Origin: a virus
DNA: 23,503 bases
Virus record (IMG/VR): IMGVR_UViG_3300002835_001116
Span: 1-23,503 of that record
Strand: one strand, 5' to 3'
The notes beneath the pieces were generated by a model. That model did no database searches, was not told the DNA's origin, and saw only the letters and a program-made list of their open reading frames with translations. A program made the position numbers and the translations under genes. How positions within the stretch are numbered: the first letter of the stretch is position 1; every line of letters begins with the position of its first letter. Shown piece by piece: positions 1 through 12,300 of the stretch.

Positions 1-3000
1 ACAACATCGCCAGTTTTTTGATAACCAGCATTTTGTCTTTCATCTACTCTGGTATAAACTTCCTTGAGAGTAAAGTTGTCTTCTTTTACCTGTGGTCTTA
101 GTACTGATTGTTGTGTATCAATAGAGCACTTATAATCAATAGATTGAAGATTACCAATGCGATGAGTTTCGAAATTATCTACAACAAAACCGCTCTTAAA
201 TCTATCAAGACCAATTTCATCCTTAATTTGCATATTTAAAGCTTGTTGCTCCAATACGCTGAGAAGAGTATAATATTCTAATCTTTCAATACGCTTTTCT
301 AATTTGCCGATATCACGCATAGTGTAACGCTTGTTATCGACAGGAATAATTCTCACATCTTTATTGCTGTCTGTATATGCAGGAATATAGAGATAGTATA
401 AAGCAATAGCGTCATCAATAATTTCTGGCTTAGATGGATTTAATGAAGAATTACCTTCTTTGATAATAAATTGTCCTTTCTTATCTAAAAATACTCCGTC
501 AATTCTATCGAGATATTGTGTTTCACTGAAAGAGAATGTGTATTCTAAGTTAAAATCTGATGCAGGAGATCCTGCTATAATGCCACCAGGACCAGAGAAT
601 TTAATATAATCTTGTTGCGAAAGTAAAGTCTTATCTTGGAATCCAGAAATAATAGTATCGTTATCAGCTTTTGGTCTAAAATCAATTACATCTTTTAGAG
701 AAGTAATTCCATACACAGAAGAATTGAATGATGGAATTTCTTCCGAACCAACACCAGCTTCGTGTAGATAAGAATCTACTGTGCAGAAATCACCTTGGGA
801 ATGCTCAAAATAGTCAAAACCAATAACTAGTTGACCTACTGGAGCTTCAAATCCAGGCTTTAAAATTATTCTGGATACATCATAATGAGTGTCACGTTGA
901 CCATCATCGAATGTAAATCTATTTGTTACATCTGTTCCAGAGATCAAATTGCCATTTGTATCTACTTTTGGTGGATTTGTTGAAGATCCTTCATAAACAT
1001 ATTTTAGCTTATATGCATCAGAATAAGAGAAAATTTCTACTTCTTCTGTATCATAATCCTGACCACGCAGAGGAATAACTCTATCGCCACTAGATGTAAC
1101 TACAATTCTCTTATTTTTGATTGCTGTCTTTAATCTTGGCTTGGCTTTGGTAACTTCAATAGTTGCCGACAGTTTTAACTTAGGGAAGTTTGAAGTTAAA
1201 TTGCCAAAGAAATTATTTGGTAATGTAATTATAACACTACCAGCAGTCAAGCCACTTGTAGTATCTGATGAAGTTTCGACATTAACATAGCTTGGATCAA
1301 TATAAAGAATATCTCCATTAGAAACTAGAGTTGAACTTCCTCTATCAATAACTGTAATTAGGAAGTTTTGTTCTGAGTAAGAAGTAAATCTTTGTGTGCC
1401 AAATGGTAGTTGAGCAGCAAATGTAACACTACCACCACTTGAAGAACCTGTAGTGATAAAATCTCTTCTTACATAATATTTGAACTTACTATCTGCACTA
1501 TCCTTGATTAGTGAACTTACTTGGCTACTACCTGTTGGGAAGATTAGACTTGTATTGAAATTTGAAATTTGTGGTCTTAATCTAACGACAGAAACATTAA
1601 TTGCATTTGCTGGCAATGCATAATCTAAGTAAATACGTGCTTTCTTTGATCCTTCTGGCTTAGTAGTATATTGAACGATCATTCTATTCGTTCTTCCTTC
1701 ATCATCAGCAAATAGAATTAAATCACCTTGCGTCAATAGCTTAGTTGGATCTCCACCAAAACCATTGCATTCAATATACTTGTCTCCAGCAAATCCAGTA
1801 AAACTGAAATCAGTTATGGGAGTTGTATCTGTATAAGCTGTCTTATTTACTTCGATATCAGCAGTAAATTTATTATTCTTTGCAGAACCATACTCAGCAA
1901 AGAATGACTTTACATTTTGTGGTGAGTAAGTGTATACTGTATCTCTATATAAAACTGGTTCCACTATACAAGTAGAAACTGTTGCTTCGGCTGAATTTAC
2001 AACAACAATAGGTGGAGTGGAATATTCTGCTGATACTGAATCTCTATCTAAAACATCAATTCTGTAAACTGAACTTCCTTCCGTAAATACTTTTACTTTC
2101 GAGTTGTCATATGAAACGCCATCAATGGTTACAGTTGGATTAACAAATCCAGCACCACGCTTGGCAACAATAAAGTGGGATATTGTATTTTCTTTAGCAA
2201 TACGCAAAATGTTTCCATTTTCGTCAGTGATGCTCTCGCCAGGCTGGAAGGTGCCTGAGAGCGTCTTTACGAAAAGGGTGTTACCATATGAGTAAAACTC
2301 GGTTAAGGAGCCTTCTACGACCCCGTAGGCACCGCTCTGGAGACCCTTGATGTACTTGCCTGGGGTGAATTGTTGGCTACTGATGTTACTTTCAGGAACA
2401 GTACTATCCAATAATAGTCTGGTGAAAAATACTGGATTGAAATAATTAAATTTGAAAGTACTGTTGTATGATGCAGTACCATCATTCAATCTGCCACGAG
2501 AAATAACAATATCAGTATCTTGATTAAAACCATTGCCTCTTTCTACTAGGCTAAAATTCTTTGGTTTAGCTAGACCAATAACAGGAGTAATAACTTCACT
2601 ATAATCTACTACAGAACCAAATTTATTTTGGTTTGCGAAAGCATCTGCTTGAGATAAAAATACATCACGTAATTTAGATGCAGATTGTTCATCATATTCC
2701 TTGAGGAATAATGATAGTAAATCCTTTTTACCGTATATAGTAAGCTCTAATAAAGCAACATCTGCAGCAAGATCTGGGCGATTTACTTTGGAATATGCAA
2801 TTGGTCTTACACTATCAATAGTTGATGGTGTTGTGCCAGTTCTTGTCTTAATAAACCAAAGATCATTTAATACAGAATCAAAGTTGCTATCATTGATAGT
2901 TTGGATTGGATTGGTTAAACTAGATACTGAGATATAGATAGTTTTAATACCATAACCAATTTCAAACCCTTCGCTTCTTCTGCTAATAGTTTGCTTTTGA

Positions 3001-4391
3001 TTGGATGCCGACTCTAGATCATTTAGACCAATAGTGCCATCATTAAATACTGAATTTAAAAATACAGTTGGGTATGCAGTTGCATCAGCACCTTCATCAT
3101 TTAATGGTATAGTTCCATATACGTTAGTAACTTTAAATTCAGCTAATCCTTGAGTCTTTAAAGTAATGTTATCACGAGTAATAGTATCTCTGGATTTGTT
3201 AATTGGTAGATATTTGGTTTCTCCATTAACAATTTCGTAGCCTCTTACATAAGCTTTGCCTGGACCTACACTAGCAAGAAGTTTGGAAGAAGCTTCTGAT
3301 TCAGAAAGACCATTAACTAAATTATTTGAATCTTTGGTAAAGATACCAAAATTATTATTTTTTTGATAATATTCTCTAACTTCTAAAGAAAAATTATCTA
3401 CAACGTAATCACCAGATTCATCATATGTTCTGCGAGCTAAAGTGCTTTCTAAAAGAGTATAATCAGCTTGCTTAATCTGCTTTTGAACTACACCAGATTT
3501 AATTGATAACAGCTGAATGAAATTTTTATCAGTCTGTGCTCCATATTCATAAGTTTTCAACTTCAGATTAATAGTTAATCTGTGGGCTCCTGGAGCAGTT
3601 GAATTTGAAAATCCTTTTGAATTATCATATAAAGATGCATCTTGCTCAGGAGCAATGATATTCTCTTCAATATCAAAACCAACAATCAATGATGGTTCGT
3701 TATAATACTTATTGATTACTAATAACTGTTCGTTATTTCTTACAAAATATCCATTAATAAAATAAATTCCTTCTTCTACTTTAACAGCAGAAGCAAATCC
3801 CATTGCGGGGCTTTCTTTGAATGATGATTGATTTGTATCTGGATCAGTAATTTTAATACTTGTTGGTAAGGCGCTTCCATCAGTACCAACAACAAGTAGG
3901 GGTGTATTAACACCATTAATAATTTCTAAAGTTTCGCCTTGACGAAAAGTTAGCTCATCCCCAGAATTGCCACTAGTTGTATATTTAACAAATAGTGTAT
4001 CGGATTCTGTTGATGAGCTATATTCTGCAGCTAAGACATTAGCAACAACACCAGATGTAATTCCCTGAACTTGTTGACCTATTAGCTTCTTAATATCATA
4101 TTTTTGGAAAACAATATTTCCATCTACATTCACTGCTACTTCTGAAACAGAAGACAGCTTAACGTAATCCAATCGAGTATTTAACCCGACTTCTCCAGGT
4201 ACTACTAAATCTCCTTGTTTAAATTGAAATTTACCGTAGCTTTCAATTTGATTTTGGAGAATAGACTGGAGGGAGGTTAACTCCCTCGTCTGAATTGAAT
4301 ATCCTGGTCTAAAAAGAACTTTGTAGAAATTCTTTTTAGCGTCAAAATCATCATAGTATGGGGATACATTAAGATTTGTCTTCTGTGGCAT
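1..4391 (-). CDS. DUF4815-type virion structural protein, partial (C-terminus off left edge)
   Basis: An open frame runs from the ATG at 4391 to the left edge with no stop seen, giving about 1,463 codons. It begins MPQKTNLNVSPYYDDFDAKK and continues with a segment around residues 20-55 containing FRPGYSIQTRELTSLQS, ILQNQIE and FKQGDLVVPG. That N-terminus (YYDDFD, PG..IQTREL..LQ.ILQ.QIE) is the hallmark I know from the DUF4815 family of T4-like cyanophage and other myovirus structural proteins. Its exact role is not established; position after gp8 suggests a peripheral baseplate or fibre-attachment protein. The rest is beta-rich. A GAGFVNPTVTIDG module lies near 2140-2180 and a VGQ/GITSG..A-type module near 4020-4090, resembling modules in gp7 and gp8. 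It follows gp8 by 39 nt with no Shine-Dalgarno, so it is probably co-transcribed with gp8. The family call is strong; the function is inferred. Confidence 0.88.
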   Translation of the reverse strand, partial: MPQKTNLNVSPYYDDFDAKKNFYKVLFRPGYSIQTRELTSLQSILQNQIESYGKFQFKQGDLVVPGEVGLNTRLDYVKLSSVSEVAVNVDGNIVFQKYDIKKLIGQQVQGITSGVVANVLAAEYSSSTESDTLFVKYTTSGNSGDELTFRQGETLEIINGVNTPLLVVGTDGSALPTSIKITDPDTNQSSFKESPAMGFASAVKVEEGIYFINGYFVRNNEQLLVINKYYNEPSLIVGFDIEENIIAPEQDASLYDNSKGFSNSTAPGAHRLTINLKLKTYEYGAQTDKNFIQLLSIKSGVVQKQIKQADYTLLESTLARRTYDESGDYVVDNFSLEVREYYQKNNNFGIFTKDSNNLVNGLSESEASSKLLASVGPGKAYVRGYEIVNGETKYLPINKSRDTITRDNITLKTQGLAEFKVTNVYGTIPLNDEGADATAYPTVFLNSVFNDGTIGLNDLESASNQKQTISRRSEGFEIGYGIKTIYISVSSLTNPIQTINDSNFDSVLNDLWFIKTRTGTTPSTIDSVRPIAYSKVNRPDLAADVALLELTIYGKKDLLSLFLKEYDEQSASKLRDVFLSQADAFANQNKFGSVVDYSEVITPVIGLAKPKNFSLVERGNGFNQDTDIVISRGRLNDGTASYNSTFKFNYFNPVFFTRLLLDSTVPESNISSQQFTPGKYIKGLQSGAYGVVEGSLTEFYSYGNTLFVKTLSGTFQPGESITDENGNILRIAKENTISHFIVAKRGAGFVNPTVTIDGVSYDNSKVKVFTEGSSVYRIDVLDRDSVSAEYSTPPIVVVNSAEATVSTCIVEPVLYRDTVYTYSPQNVKSFFAEYGSAKNNKFTADIEVNKTAYTDTTPITDFSFTGFAGDKYIECNGFGGDPTKLLTQGDLILFADDEGRTNRMIVQYTTKPEGSKKARIYLDYALPANAINVSVVRLRPQISNFNTSLIFPTGSSQVSSLIKDSADSKFKYYVRRDFITTGSSSGGSVTFAAQLPFGTQRFTSYSEQNFLITVIDRGSSTLVSNGDILYIDPSYVNVETSSDTTSGLTAGSVIITLPNNFFGNLTSNFPKLKLSATIEVTKAKPRLKTAIKNKRIVVTSSGDRVIPLRGQDYDTEEVEIFSYSDAYKLKYVYEGSSTNPPKVDTNGNLISGTDVTNRFTFDDGQRDTHYDVSRIILKPGFEAPVGQLVIGFDYFEHSQGDFCTVDSYLHEAGVGSEEIPSFNSSVYGITSLKDVIDFRPKADNDTIISGFQDKTLLSQQDYIKFSGPGGIIAGSPASDFNLEYTFSFSETQYLDRIDGVFLDKKGQFIIKEGNSSLNPSKPEIIDDAIALYYLYIPAYTDSNKDVRIIPVDNKRYTMRDIGKLEKRIERLEYYTLLSVLEQQALNMQIKDEIGLDRFKSGFVVDNFETHRIGNLQSIDYKCSIDTQQSVLRPQVKEDNFTLKEVYTRVDERQNAGYQKTGDV

Positions 4392-4430
4392 TGTAAATAA
4401 GTTCTAGAGAATTTCTTACTAATCTAATGA

Positions 4431-6260
4431 TCAGAACTCAATAACCAGTTTGATATCTTCGATTTGGTCAGGGGCTCTGGTGATTAGTCTTCTATTCTCT
4501 ATGTATATTACTTCTCCAGAGTTATTTTTGATTTCTGGAAGAGCTAAGCCATCAGTGAAAGTAGAACCAAGAAGAACCGTGCCATCAGCAAAAGTGGTGT
4601 CAACTGCACCAGAAGCTAGTGAAATGCCGCCAGTAATTGCATTAGAAGCATTTGATTCAAATGCACGAACAACACCATTATTCTTGTGAAGTTGTGGTGA
4701 TTGGATATACTTCAATACGCCAGCAGTTGTGCTGCCAGAATCTAAAGTCCATGAAACAACGGTTCCTAGAGCAGTTCCGCCAGTTACAGTTTGAGTAATA
4801 GTTTCGTCAGGAACAAAACCAGCAGTAGCACCAGTGATTTTTACGGAATATAAACCATTAAGTGTATCTACTGTTGCATAATCAGTAGTTCCATTTAGAA
4901 GTGGGTTTCTTAAAATACCAATTCTGCGGAAATCGTTATCAACTGGGAAGTCGCCAGAACCTTCAGCATAAGTTAAACGGATGTTAAGCATTACTCGCTT
5001 ACCATTTAGCTCTTCTTCTAGGTTAGCACCATGACCACCTTGAGGAGAAATGATTGGCTCTAATGCTCCAGTTGCGTTTGAAGCAACAGTTACAGCAGCA
5101 GTTAATGCACTGTCACTGAATAAACCATATGCAGTAGCTCCAGAACCTGTGCCAGTTGCTAAAGCAACAGTTGCATAAGTGTAACCACTACCAGCAGCAG
5201 TTACAGAAACTGAAGTAATTGCACCACCAGAAACAACAATTTGTACTTTACCACCAGTACCATCACCAGTAATAGGGGCATAGTGAGTGCCATTAGGTAA
5301 GTTTGCTCCAGCAGCCTCAACTAAAACTACACGTACTTCGCCATCTACAGCAGCAGCTTCAGTTGCGACACGAGTAGCATTTGTGCTATCAACAATTGGC
5401 ATAAAGTCAGTTGATAGGAATCTTAATACATCATCGGTTGGGATGGTGAACAAATATTTCCAGATATATGTGCCAGAAGGTTCTGAATAAATGCCACTTG
5501 CATAGGTTCCTTGTCCAGCAGCTGGAGTTGTTTTTGGCTCATATGTAGCATTTGTTCCTGTTGGGTTTGCAGGAGACTGGCCATTATAAAGACACTTGAA
5601 TACTTCATAATTTGAGTTTACAACATAGAACTTAGCATCAGAAATTGACGATGCTCCAGTTGCACCAGATTTGCCGATTTGACCACCACCGCCAGGGGTA
5701 GCCGAGTAATCAGGCTTCCACATGTCAAATTTAGGGTTAGCAACCAGATCCCAATTGTATCTTCTGATTACTGTTCTTGCATATGTTGAAGTTACTCTCT
5801 TAGCAGCAATAATATCATCATAGATATCATATTTTTCTGCTTGGTTATCTAGGGGAACAGGTGGAACATCTTCGGTAGCGTAACGATATACACCTGTTAA
5901 TGCCTGAGCACCAGTATCTGAAGTTCCGTTCCAGCCTTTTAGAGTTGAACCAACGTTTGGTGAAGCTGTTGAGCTAGGAAGAACATCATAAAGAAGTAAG
6001 CTATCCGCATTTACTACACGGATTTTTGCTTTAAATGTAGCACTTGCATAAGAAGAGCCAACGTAAACTTCTTGGCCCGCTACAAATGCAGTAGCATTTT
6101 TGCTGTAAATTTCTAAGTACGAATCCCATCTCTGAGAACGACCAACAAAAAAGTACATTCTGGTGCGCTCTACGCCAGTATCGGTAGAACCTTCCGAAAG
6201 AGATTCTAGAAATTGTCCAGCATTAAAAATCCTGAATTTATCTGAAATAATAGCAGCCAT
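4431..6260 (-). CDS. 8: Baseplate wedge subunit gp8
   Basis: This 609-aa protein matches T4 gp8 (334 aa, recalled from memory) in a series of collinear motifs. They are FVGRSQRW near residue 38 (T4 FGRSEPW), VIRRYNW near 163 (T4 VIPRRDW), YEVFKCLY near 215, YIWKYLFTIPTDD near 265 (T4 YVWEYLFEIPPD), and RRIGILRNPLL near 455 (T4 RQISIITNPL). The C-terminus SGEVIYIENRRLI...DQIEDIKLVIEF parallels T4 SGEMIYMENRPPI...DQTEEINILFTF. In T4, gp8 is a dimer in each baseplate wedge and contacts gp7 and gp10. About 275 extra residues lie mainly between the LFTIP and ILRNP motifs and near the C-terminus. They include a GSGYTYATVALATG module (about 360) and a DETITQTVTGG module (about 483) also seen in its neighbours. 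The ATG at 6260 lies 37-50 nt downstream of two overlapping late promoter boxes; only a weak AGAGAG sits ahead of it. Confidence 0.95.
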   Translation of the reverse strand: MAAIISDKFRIFNAGQFLESLSEGSTDTGVERTRMYFFVGRSQRWDSYLEIYSKNATAFVAGQEVYVGSSYASATFKAKIRVVNADSLLLYDVLPSSTASPNVGSTLKGWNGTSDTGAQALTGVYRYATEDVPPVPLDNQAEKYDIYDDIIAAKRVTSTYARTVIRRYNWDLVANPKFDMWKPDYSATPGGGGQIGKSGATGASSISDAKFYVVNSNYEVFKCLYNGQSPANPTGTNATYEPKTTPAAGQGTYASGIYSEPSGTYIWKYLFTIPTDDVLRFLSTDFMPIVDSTNATRVATEAAAVDGEVRVVLVEAAGANLPNGTHYAPITGDGTGGKVQIVVSGGAITSVSVTAAGSGYTYATVALATGTGSGATAYGLFSDSALTAAVTVASNATGALEPIISPQGGHGANLEEELNGKRVMLNIRLTYAEGSGDFPVDNDFRRIGILRNPLLNGTTDYATVDTLNGLYSVKITGATAGFVPDETITQTVTGGTALGTVVSWTLDSGSTTAGVLKYIQSPQLHKNNGVVRAFESNASNAITGGISLASGAVDTTFADGTVLLGSTFTDGLALPEIKNNSGEVIYIENRRLITRAPDQIEDIKLVIEF

Positions 6261-6296
6261 TTACTTGAACTCTCTAGTGAATTTTTATGTCTGATG

Positions 6297-6310
6297 TATT
6301 TATATTTATA
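6297..6310 (-). promoter_or_regulatory. Tandem overlapping T4-type late promoter boxes upstream of gp8
   Basis: On the minus strand this reads TATAAATATAAATA, two perfect copies of the T4 late consensus TATAAATA overlapping by two bases. It lies in the 54-bp gap between the gp7 stop and the gp8 start. The T4 late box is recognised by the phage sigma factor gp55 with the gp45 clamp; a homologous system in this phage is inferred. It would allow gp8 and the following giant gene to be expressed independently of the 9.5-kb gp7 gene. Confidence 0.8.
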
Positions 6311-6314
6311 CAGA

Positions 6315-9300
6315 TCAGACGGAATATGGTATAATTTGATTTCCTGAATTAATAATATTTGATCCATTAATAATAGTACAACCAGTGAATGTTGATGTAG
6401 TTTTTCCAGTATATTGAACAACAGTATACTGTCCAGTAGAAGAAGCCTGTAATAAGTAACCTGTAGTTGGGAATGCAGAAATATTTCCCACAACACCAAT
6501 TATACTTGAAGAAGATAAATTAGATCCGACTGCATAGACTACAGGATTTTGAATAGAAGGAATTCCCATATTAAATCTTTCTCCTGTCAATGTAATTGCA
6601 GAAGTTGGTCTTTCCGTAAAATCATTAATTGTCAATGATGGATACGCTAAAGATAACTCTAGTAATGACATGCCAGAGTTAAATGTTCCAGTATCAATAA
6701 ACATATTATCTTGGAAAGATTTTAAAGTTAATCCAACGTTTCCTACTTGATATGAAGTATAAAACTCTTCACGGAATATGGTTTTATTAATAACATTTAT
6801 TGTACTTAAATTTCTCAATACAACTTCATTTTCTGGATCTTCTAATGTAATTTCTCCTGTTCTAGTCTTAATTGGGTTAAACAATACTACAGACTCTTCA
6901 AAATAATCTAGAACTCCAAACTTGCGGAATATTTCAATATCTGCATTTTTAGCTACATTAGTTGTAATTACTTTACTAAATGTGTATGCAGAAACAGGAA
7001 CATCAATTTCCGATACAATTGAAGAAGAAATTACATTATTAAATTGACTTATTAGTTCTGCTGTTTCTTTTAGAATTTCAATGTCGGTATTAACAATTGT
7101 GTTTGTGGCAGAACTTATTGTCTCAATAGAATTAGCAAGTATCGTTTGTATTGATGAAGAATAAATTTGTTGATAAGTATCAATTACAGAATTAATACCA
7201 GTTACGTACTCAGTGCCATTTTGCTGTATCGTAGTAACAAAACTAGTGATCTTAGAATCTGGTGGAGCAATAACAATTTCAGTAACTATACGGCTATTTG
7301 CATTTTGTATGTCAATTTGCTCAATTGATATAATATTTGTAGCTGTATCTTGTATAGTTACTACAGGAGTATCATCATATAAAACCTGAGTGCTTCTTAC
7401 CGATTCAAAATAAGTAGTACTGATTTGAGATACAGTAACTTCAGTAATAATTTCTGTAGTTGGCCCAGCAGAAACTACAGTTACAAGTTCAGGTAAGTGT
7501 CTAAGATAATCACCTGCATTATGAGTTGTTGCAGTAGTTCCGAATGTTCCACGAGCAACATCTAAGAAACGATCACTTAGCTTTTTGTTATAAGTTACAA
7601 TTTCTTTTCCAATAAGTAATCTACTAGAATCTGGGAATCTGCTTGTATCAGGAATATAAACAATAGTATCAGTTTCAGTGAGGGGAAGATCCAAGAATGC
7701 TCCAACATCATTAATAGAATATGGTGCAGTTTCAATAATAGAATTATTAACTACTTTGGTAATATTCTTTGTGATTTGTCTATCAGTTGAAGTTACTGTA
7801 GAACGAGAAATTACATCGAATGGAACATCAATAATATTTGTAATCTGTCTATCAGTAGAAACAATACTACTGAATTCAATTGGTCTAATAAATCCAGCAG
7901 AAACATAAAGTTCTGTGTATAATTTTTTATTTTCTAATCCAACATCATTAATTGTTTGAATGATTGCAGTGATATTTCCTTCAATACTGAGATTATTAGG
8001 ACCATTAAAAGAAATAATTTCTAGTACATTACCTTCAACTCTAGCAGTTTGTACATCAACAAAGCTAGAAAAAGTTAATGTAAATCCAGTAATTTCTATA
8101 TTTAAATTCAGCTCAGTAAAGCTATCAATTTTCCTATTAGGATCCTTGATAATATCATAACCCCTAGAAACTACTACTGTAGGAGCTTCTATGTATCCAG
8201 AACCACCGTCAAGTAATTTAAGATCAATTACTTGACCATCATATACAATAACTTCAGCTCTAGCACCACCACCAGTTTTATCATTTGGAATAAACTGTAA
8301 AATTGGTGGTGTATAATATTGATATGCAGTTGGTTGCAATAATAAGTTATATTTAAAATATAATTCTAATTCTCTCTTATTCCAATCTAAAGAAACAACT
8401 TTTCCATTGGCGATATTTGCAATAACTGCTAGTCCTTCGCCTCTAACAATATCATTATAGTTTGTAGCAAAAATTTTGCTATAAACATTATTACTTACAA
8501 AAGAATCATAACGATAATCTTTTGTTTTTACTTTAGCTGGTATTGATGAAACTTCACGATATGCTTTTTCTCCATCAATTTTAATTAAATCACCTGGATG
8601 TAAATTAGCATATGATCTGGTTTGTTCATACCAAGCTTTGTCAGCTAATTCAGAACCATATAAGTATCTGCTGCTAGATCTGCTTAATAATCTATCTCCA
8701 TCAGTATTCTGTTCGTATAAAGTAGAAAGTTGATATGGGCCAGAAATGGTCAGATCTGAAGGATCATTCAGACCTGGATGGGTAGAAAATTTGAGCGAGT
8801 AATTAGAATTGTATAAGACGTTTTGTGATGATAAAGTTATATTCCATTGGGTTTCCGTTGCTTTTCTAAAAGCTCTTAATTTTCCTAGTGCTTTATTATT
8901 TTGATATACCCAAATTTCTTTCGTTCCTACAGGACCATACCAATTTATAAACTGGGTATATGTACCAGAACCAGTAATTGTTAATGTTAATTTATTGTAG
9001 AAAGTATCTTTTTCAAAATCATAAACTGTTAATGATTGAGCAATATCTCTACCATATAATAGAATTATATTGACATCAGGATAAATGGCTTCGCCACTTT
9101 CTGACACAAAATAATTTAATGGTTTAGTAAATGTTATTGTAGGACCACTTATTCTATATGATTCTCCTTCTACTTGTAGAACACCATCAATAAAAACTAA
9201 AGCGTATTTTGAATTATCAATTTTCTTTACTCGTTGAGTAATTTCATCAATGATTAAAAATGGGCCAGTTCTTCTATACTCAATTAAATCATTATTAATT

Positions 9301-12300
9301 TTTAATCTCAAGTAAGAACCAATTGTATATCCAAATGAAGACTCCCTGCCAGATAGTTGTGGCTCGGTATTTTCATCTATGTCAGAATGTTTGATCGGTG
9401 GATCAGAAAATACAATTTTATCAGTAACATCAGGATCATCTGATCTTAAGATATAATATGAATTTTTTTCTGGTAAATAATTTAACTCTTCAGTTGAAGT
9501 ATCAATAACAGATGATTTTGCTTTTTGAACAATTGAGTTTAATGTTATGATTAAATTCTCATTTTTATCTGTCTTTACTATATCATTATTGTCATAATAC
9601 AAATCAAATTGCATATTTACGCCATCAAATTCAGACTCAATTGATCTTAATTTTCTTAAGTATTCAAAATTTAAATCATCTGTCTTGAATTTAAAATATC
9701 TACCATAAAATTTCTGGCCAGTAACATATTGACCTTCTGTTGTGTTTGATCCAAACGGAGGATAACTAAAAGTAATCTGTGTGCCGCTTACAGTGTATGC
9801 TTCGCCAGGTTCTTGTAAAACTCCATCTAAAGTAATTATTAATTGTTGCTCATTATATGGAGCAATTGGCAATCCAGATTTTTTATCAATTAATGTAAAA
9901 ACAGTATCTCCAATTGGCTGACCATCATAAGAATCTAATCTACCATTAAACGGAGTGGAAAGAATAAATTCGCCAGCGATAGTTTCTGAATTATCAAAAG
10001 TATCTACCGAAATAGATCCAAGACCTCTTTCGACTTTAAAAGCATTTAAGTTTACAAATGATTCGGTTACATATCTTCTAGTTCCAATTACGGAAATATT
10101 TTTTGCTCCAAGATTTATAAATGTAACTGACTCTGTTTTATTTGCTTCTATTTCTGATGGCATAGAAGTATTGCCATCAGATTCTACCGCAACTTCGCCA
10201 AACAGTTTAAAACCAGCTGGGTGTACAGTTTCTTTAATTAAATCTCTCCAAACAGAAATTGGAGTTTTTGATTTAATTACATAAGAGTAATCTTGATAAA
10301 AGAATGAATCAGTGATCTTTTGCGAAGAAACACCAATCTTTCCTTTATCCGAAGCAAATCTTCCTTGATTGTCAAAGAAGGTTCTGATATCTGGAGCAAA
10401 TACAGTTGATAATACTGCCTTAATCGTCGCAGTATTATTTTTGACCGTGCCTTTGATTGGTAATGATTTATCAATTACACCATTAATTTTTTCAAGTCTA
10501 AGAATATTGCTTCCTGGTCTAAATCCATTTTTGGCAACAACAGCAGAAAAAATAATATTTCCGTTATCATATTGAACTACCTTTTCGCCTATAGCAAAAG
10601 CATTGTCTACTACATCTTCAAGAAGTAGTGTTGTTGGAGATTTAAATTCGGGATATAATGTTTTGTCGTTATGGAAGGCATAACCATTTTCGACAATACT
10701 AACTGTTTGGGGAATGCCAATATTATTACTAGAAAAATATACTTTTACATCAGTTTCTATAATCTTTATTGTTGGGAGATATGAGTAATTTCTTCCTTCG
10801 TTGCGAACAGTAACTCTATTAATTGCGCCCGAATCTACTGATACTTCAAATTGAGCATCAGATCCATCTCCATCTACAACAATTGCTTTTGGTTTGGAAT
10901 AATTTGACCCACCATCAATAATAGCAATAGATTTAATTTTTTTCTCTACAGCATCATAAATCACATCAATTTTAGCTTCATACTCTTCGGCAACATCAAT
11001 TCCATACACAGTAGGAACACGACGATAATCATCTCCAAAATTTTCAATTAATATACTGTTTATTTTGCCGATAGCAAATTTAGATGATGTTGTGTAATCG
11101 ATTGTACCTGTACCATCATATTCTGGAACGCCAGATAGATTGTAAACAAATTTAGTATCTGTGGAATAAACTACTTCCTTTTCTCCTGTCAGTGGATCAT
11201 CTACTACTTGTAGATACGAATTTTGTGTATTTACATCAGATACTTTAATAAAATAAAAATAATTGGTGAAATTGATTGGTTTTTTCTGCTCAAATGTATT
11301 TGTTGAAATATTTGGTCCAAATCCCAATTTAATCGACAAATAAGATCCAGGGTTGCCAGGAGAAATGCTACTTACAAACTTTTCTTCTGTAAATACATTA
11401 TAATTTGAACTGGAAGAAAAGTCCAAATAAGTATCAGTCATTGAAAAATGACTTACATCAAATCTGTATTTGTAGTATTTTTGGATTTGTACAACTGGAT
11501 TGGCAGCAAAATTTGTGTTATCTTTGGAAAATTCTAGTCTATATTCAGAAGAATCCGTGGAAGAAATAGTTACTAATTTTCTTGGGCTGCTTGCATCATA
11601 AAAAGTATTACTTCTTAGTAGTTGATTTGGAGATGATGAAGAGTAATCAAACACCAATGTTAGTTCTTGTGTTTTTTCGTCATAAGAAGATACATATGGA
11701 TCATTTAATCCATCACCTTTAATTCTTTGTTCTTCAGTAAATCTGTATCTTGCATTCAATGAAGATATTTCTTTGCCATTATAATGATCTACAATACGAG
11801 TTTGATTTTGACCACGAACAACAAAGACAGATTTATTGATTTCGTTTACAGAAGTAACTTTAACAATTTCGTCACCTATCTGTAAAAGGTCATCATTAGA
11901 AACACTAACAATAGAATTCAATTTCAATTCTGTATTTTCTTTAGCAAATCCAACATGATCAACTAATAAAGTAAGTCTTTGTGTAGAAACACTCGATACT
12001 AATCTATTCAGATCATCATCGGCTACAGTTAAAATATCTCCTTTTCTGTAACCAGTACCTTTATTTGTGATTATTACCTGTACAACTCCACCATAATTAG
12101 AACCATTTGCACCAGAAACGATTATAGTAGCTCTAGCGTTACCAGGATCGCCAGGAAGACCAATTTCATTTCTTGCTGTAGTATTATTTTGAAAAACTAA
12201 TTCTACGTTGGTATAAGTGCCGACAGAGTAATCTACGCCACTATTTAATAGATCATAACGACCTAAACCAAGGTCATTAATCTTTTTGATTACTCTAGGA

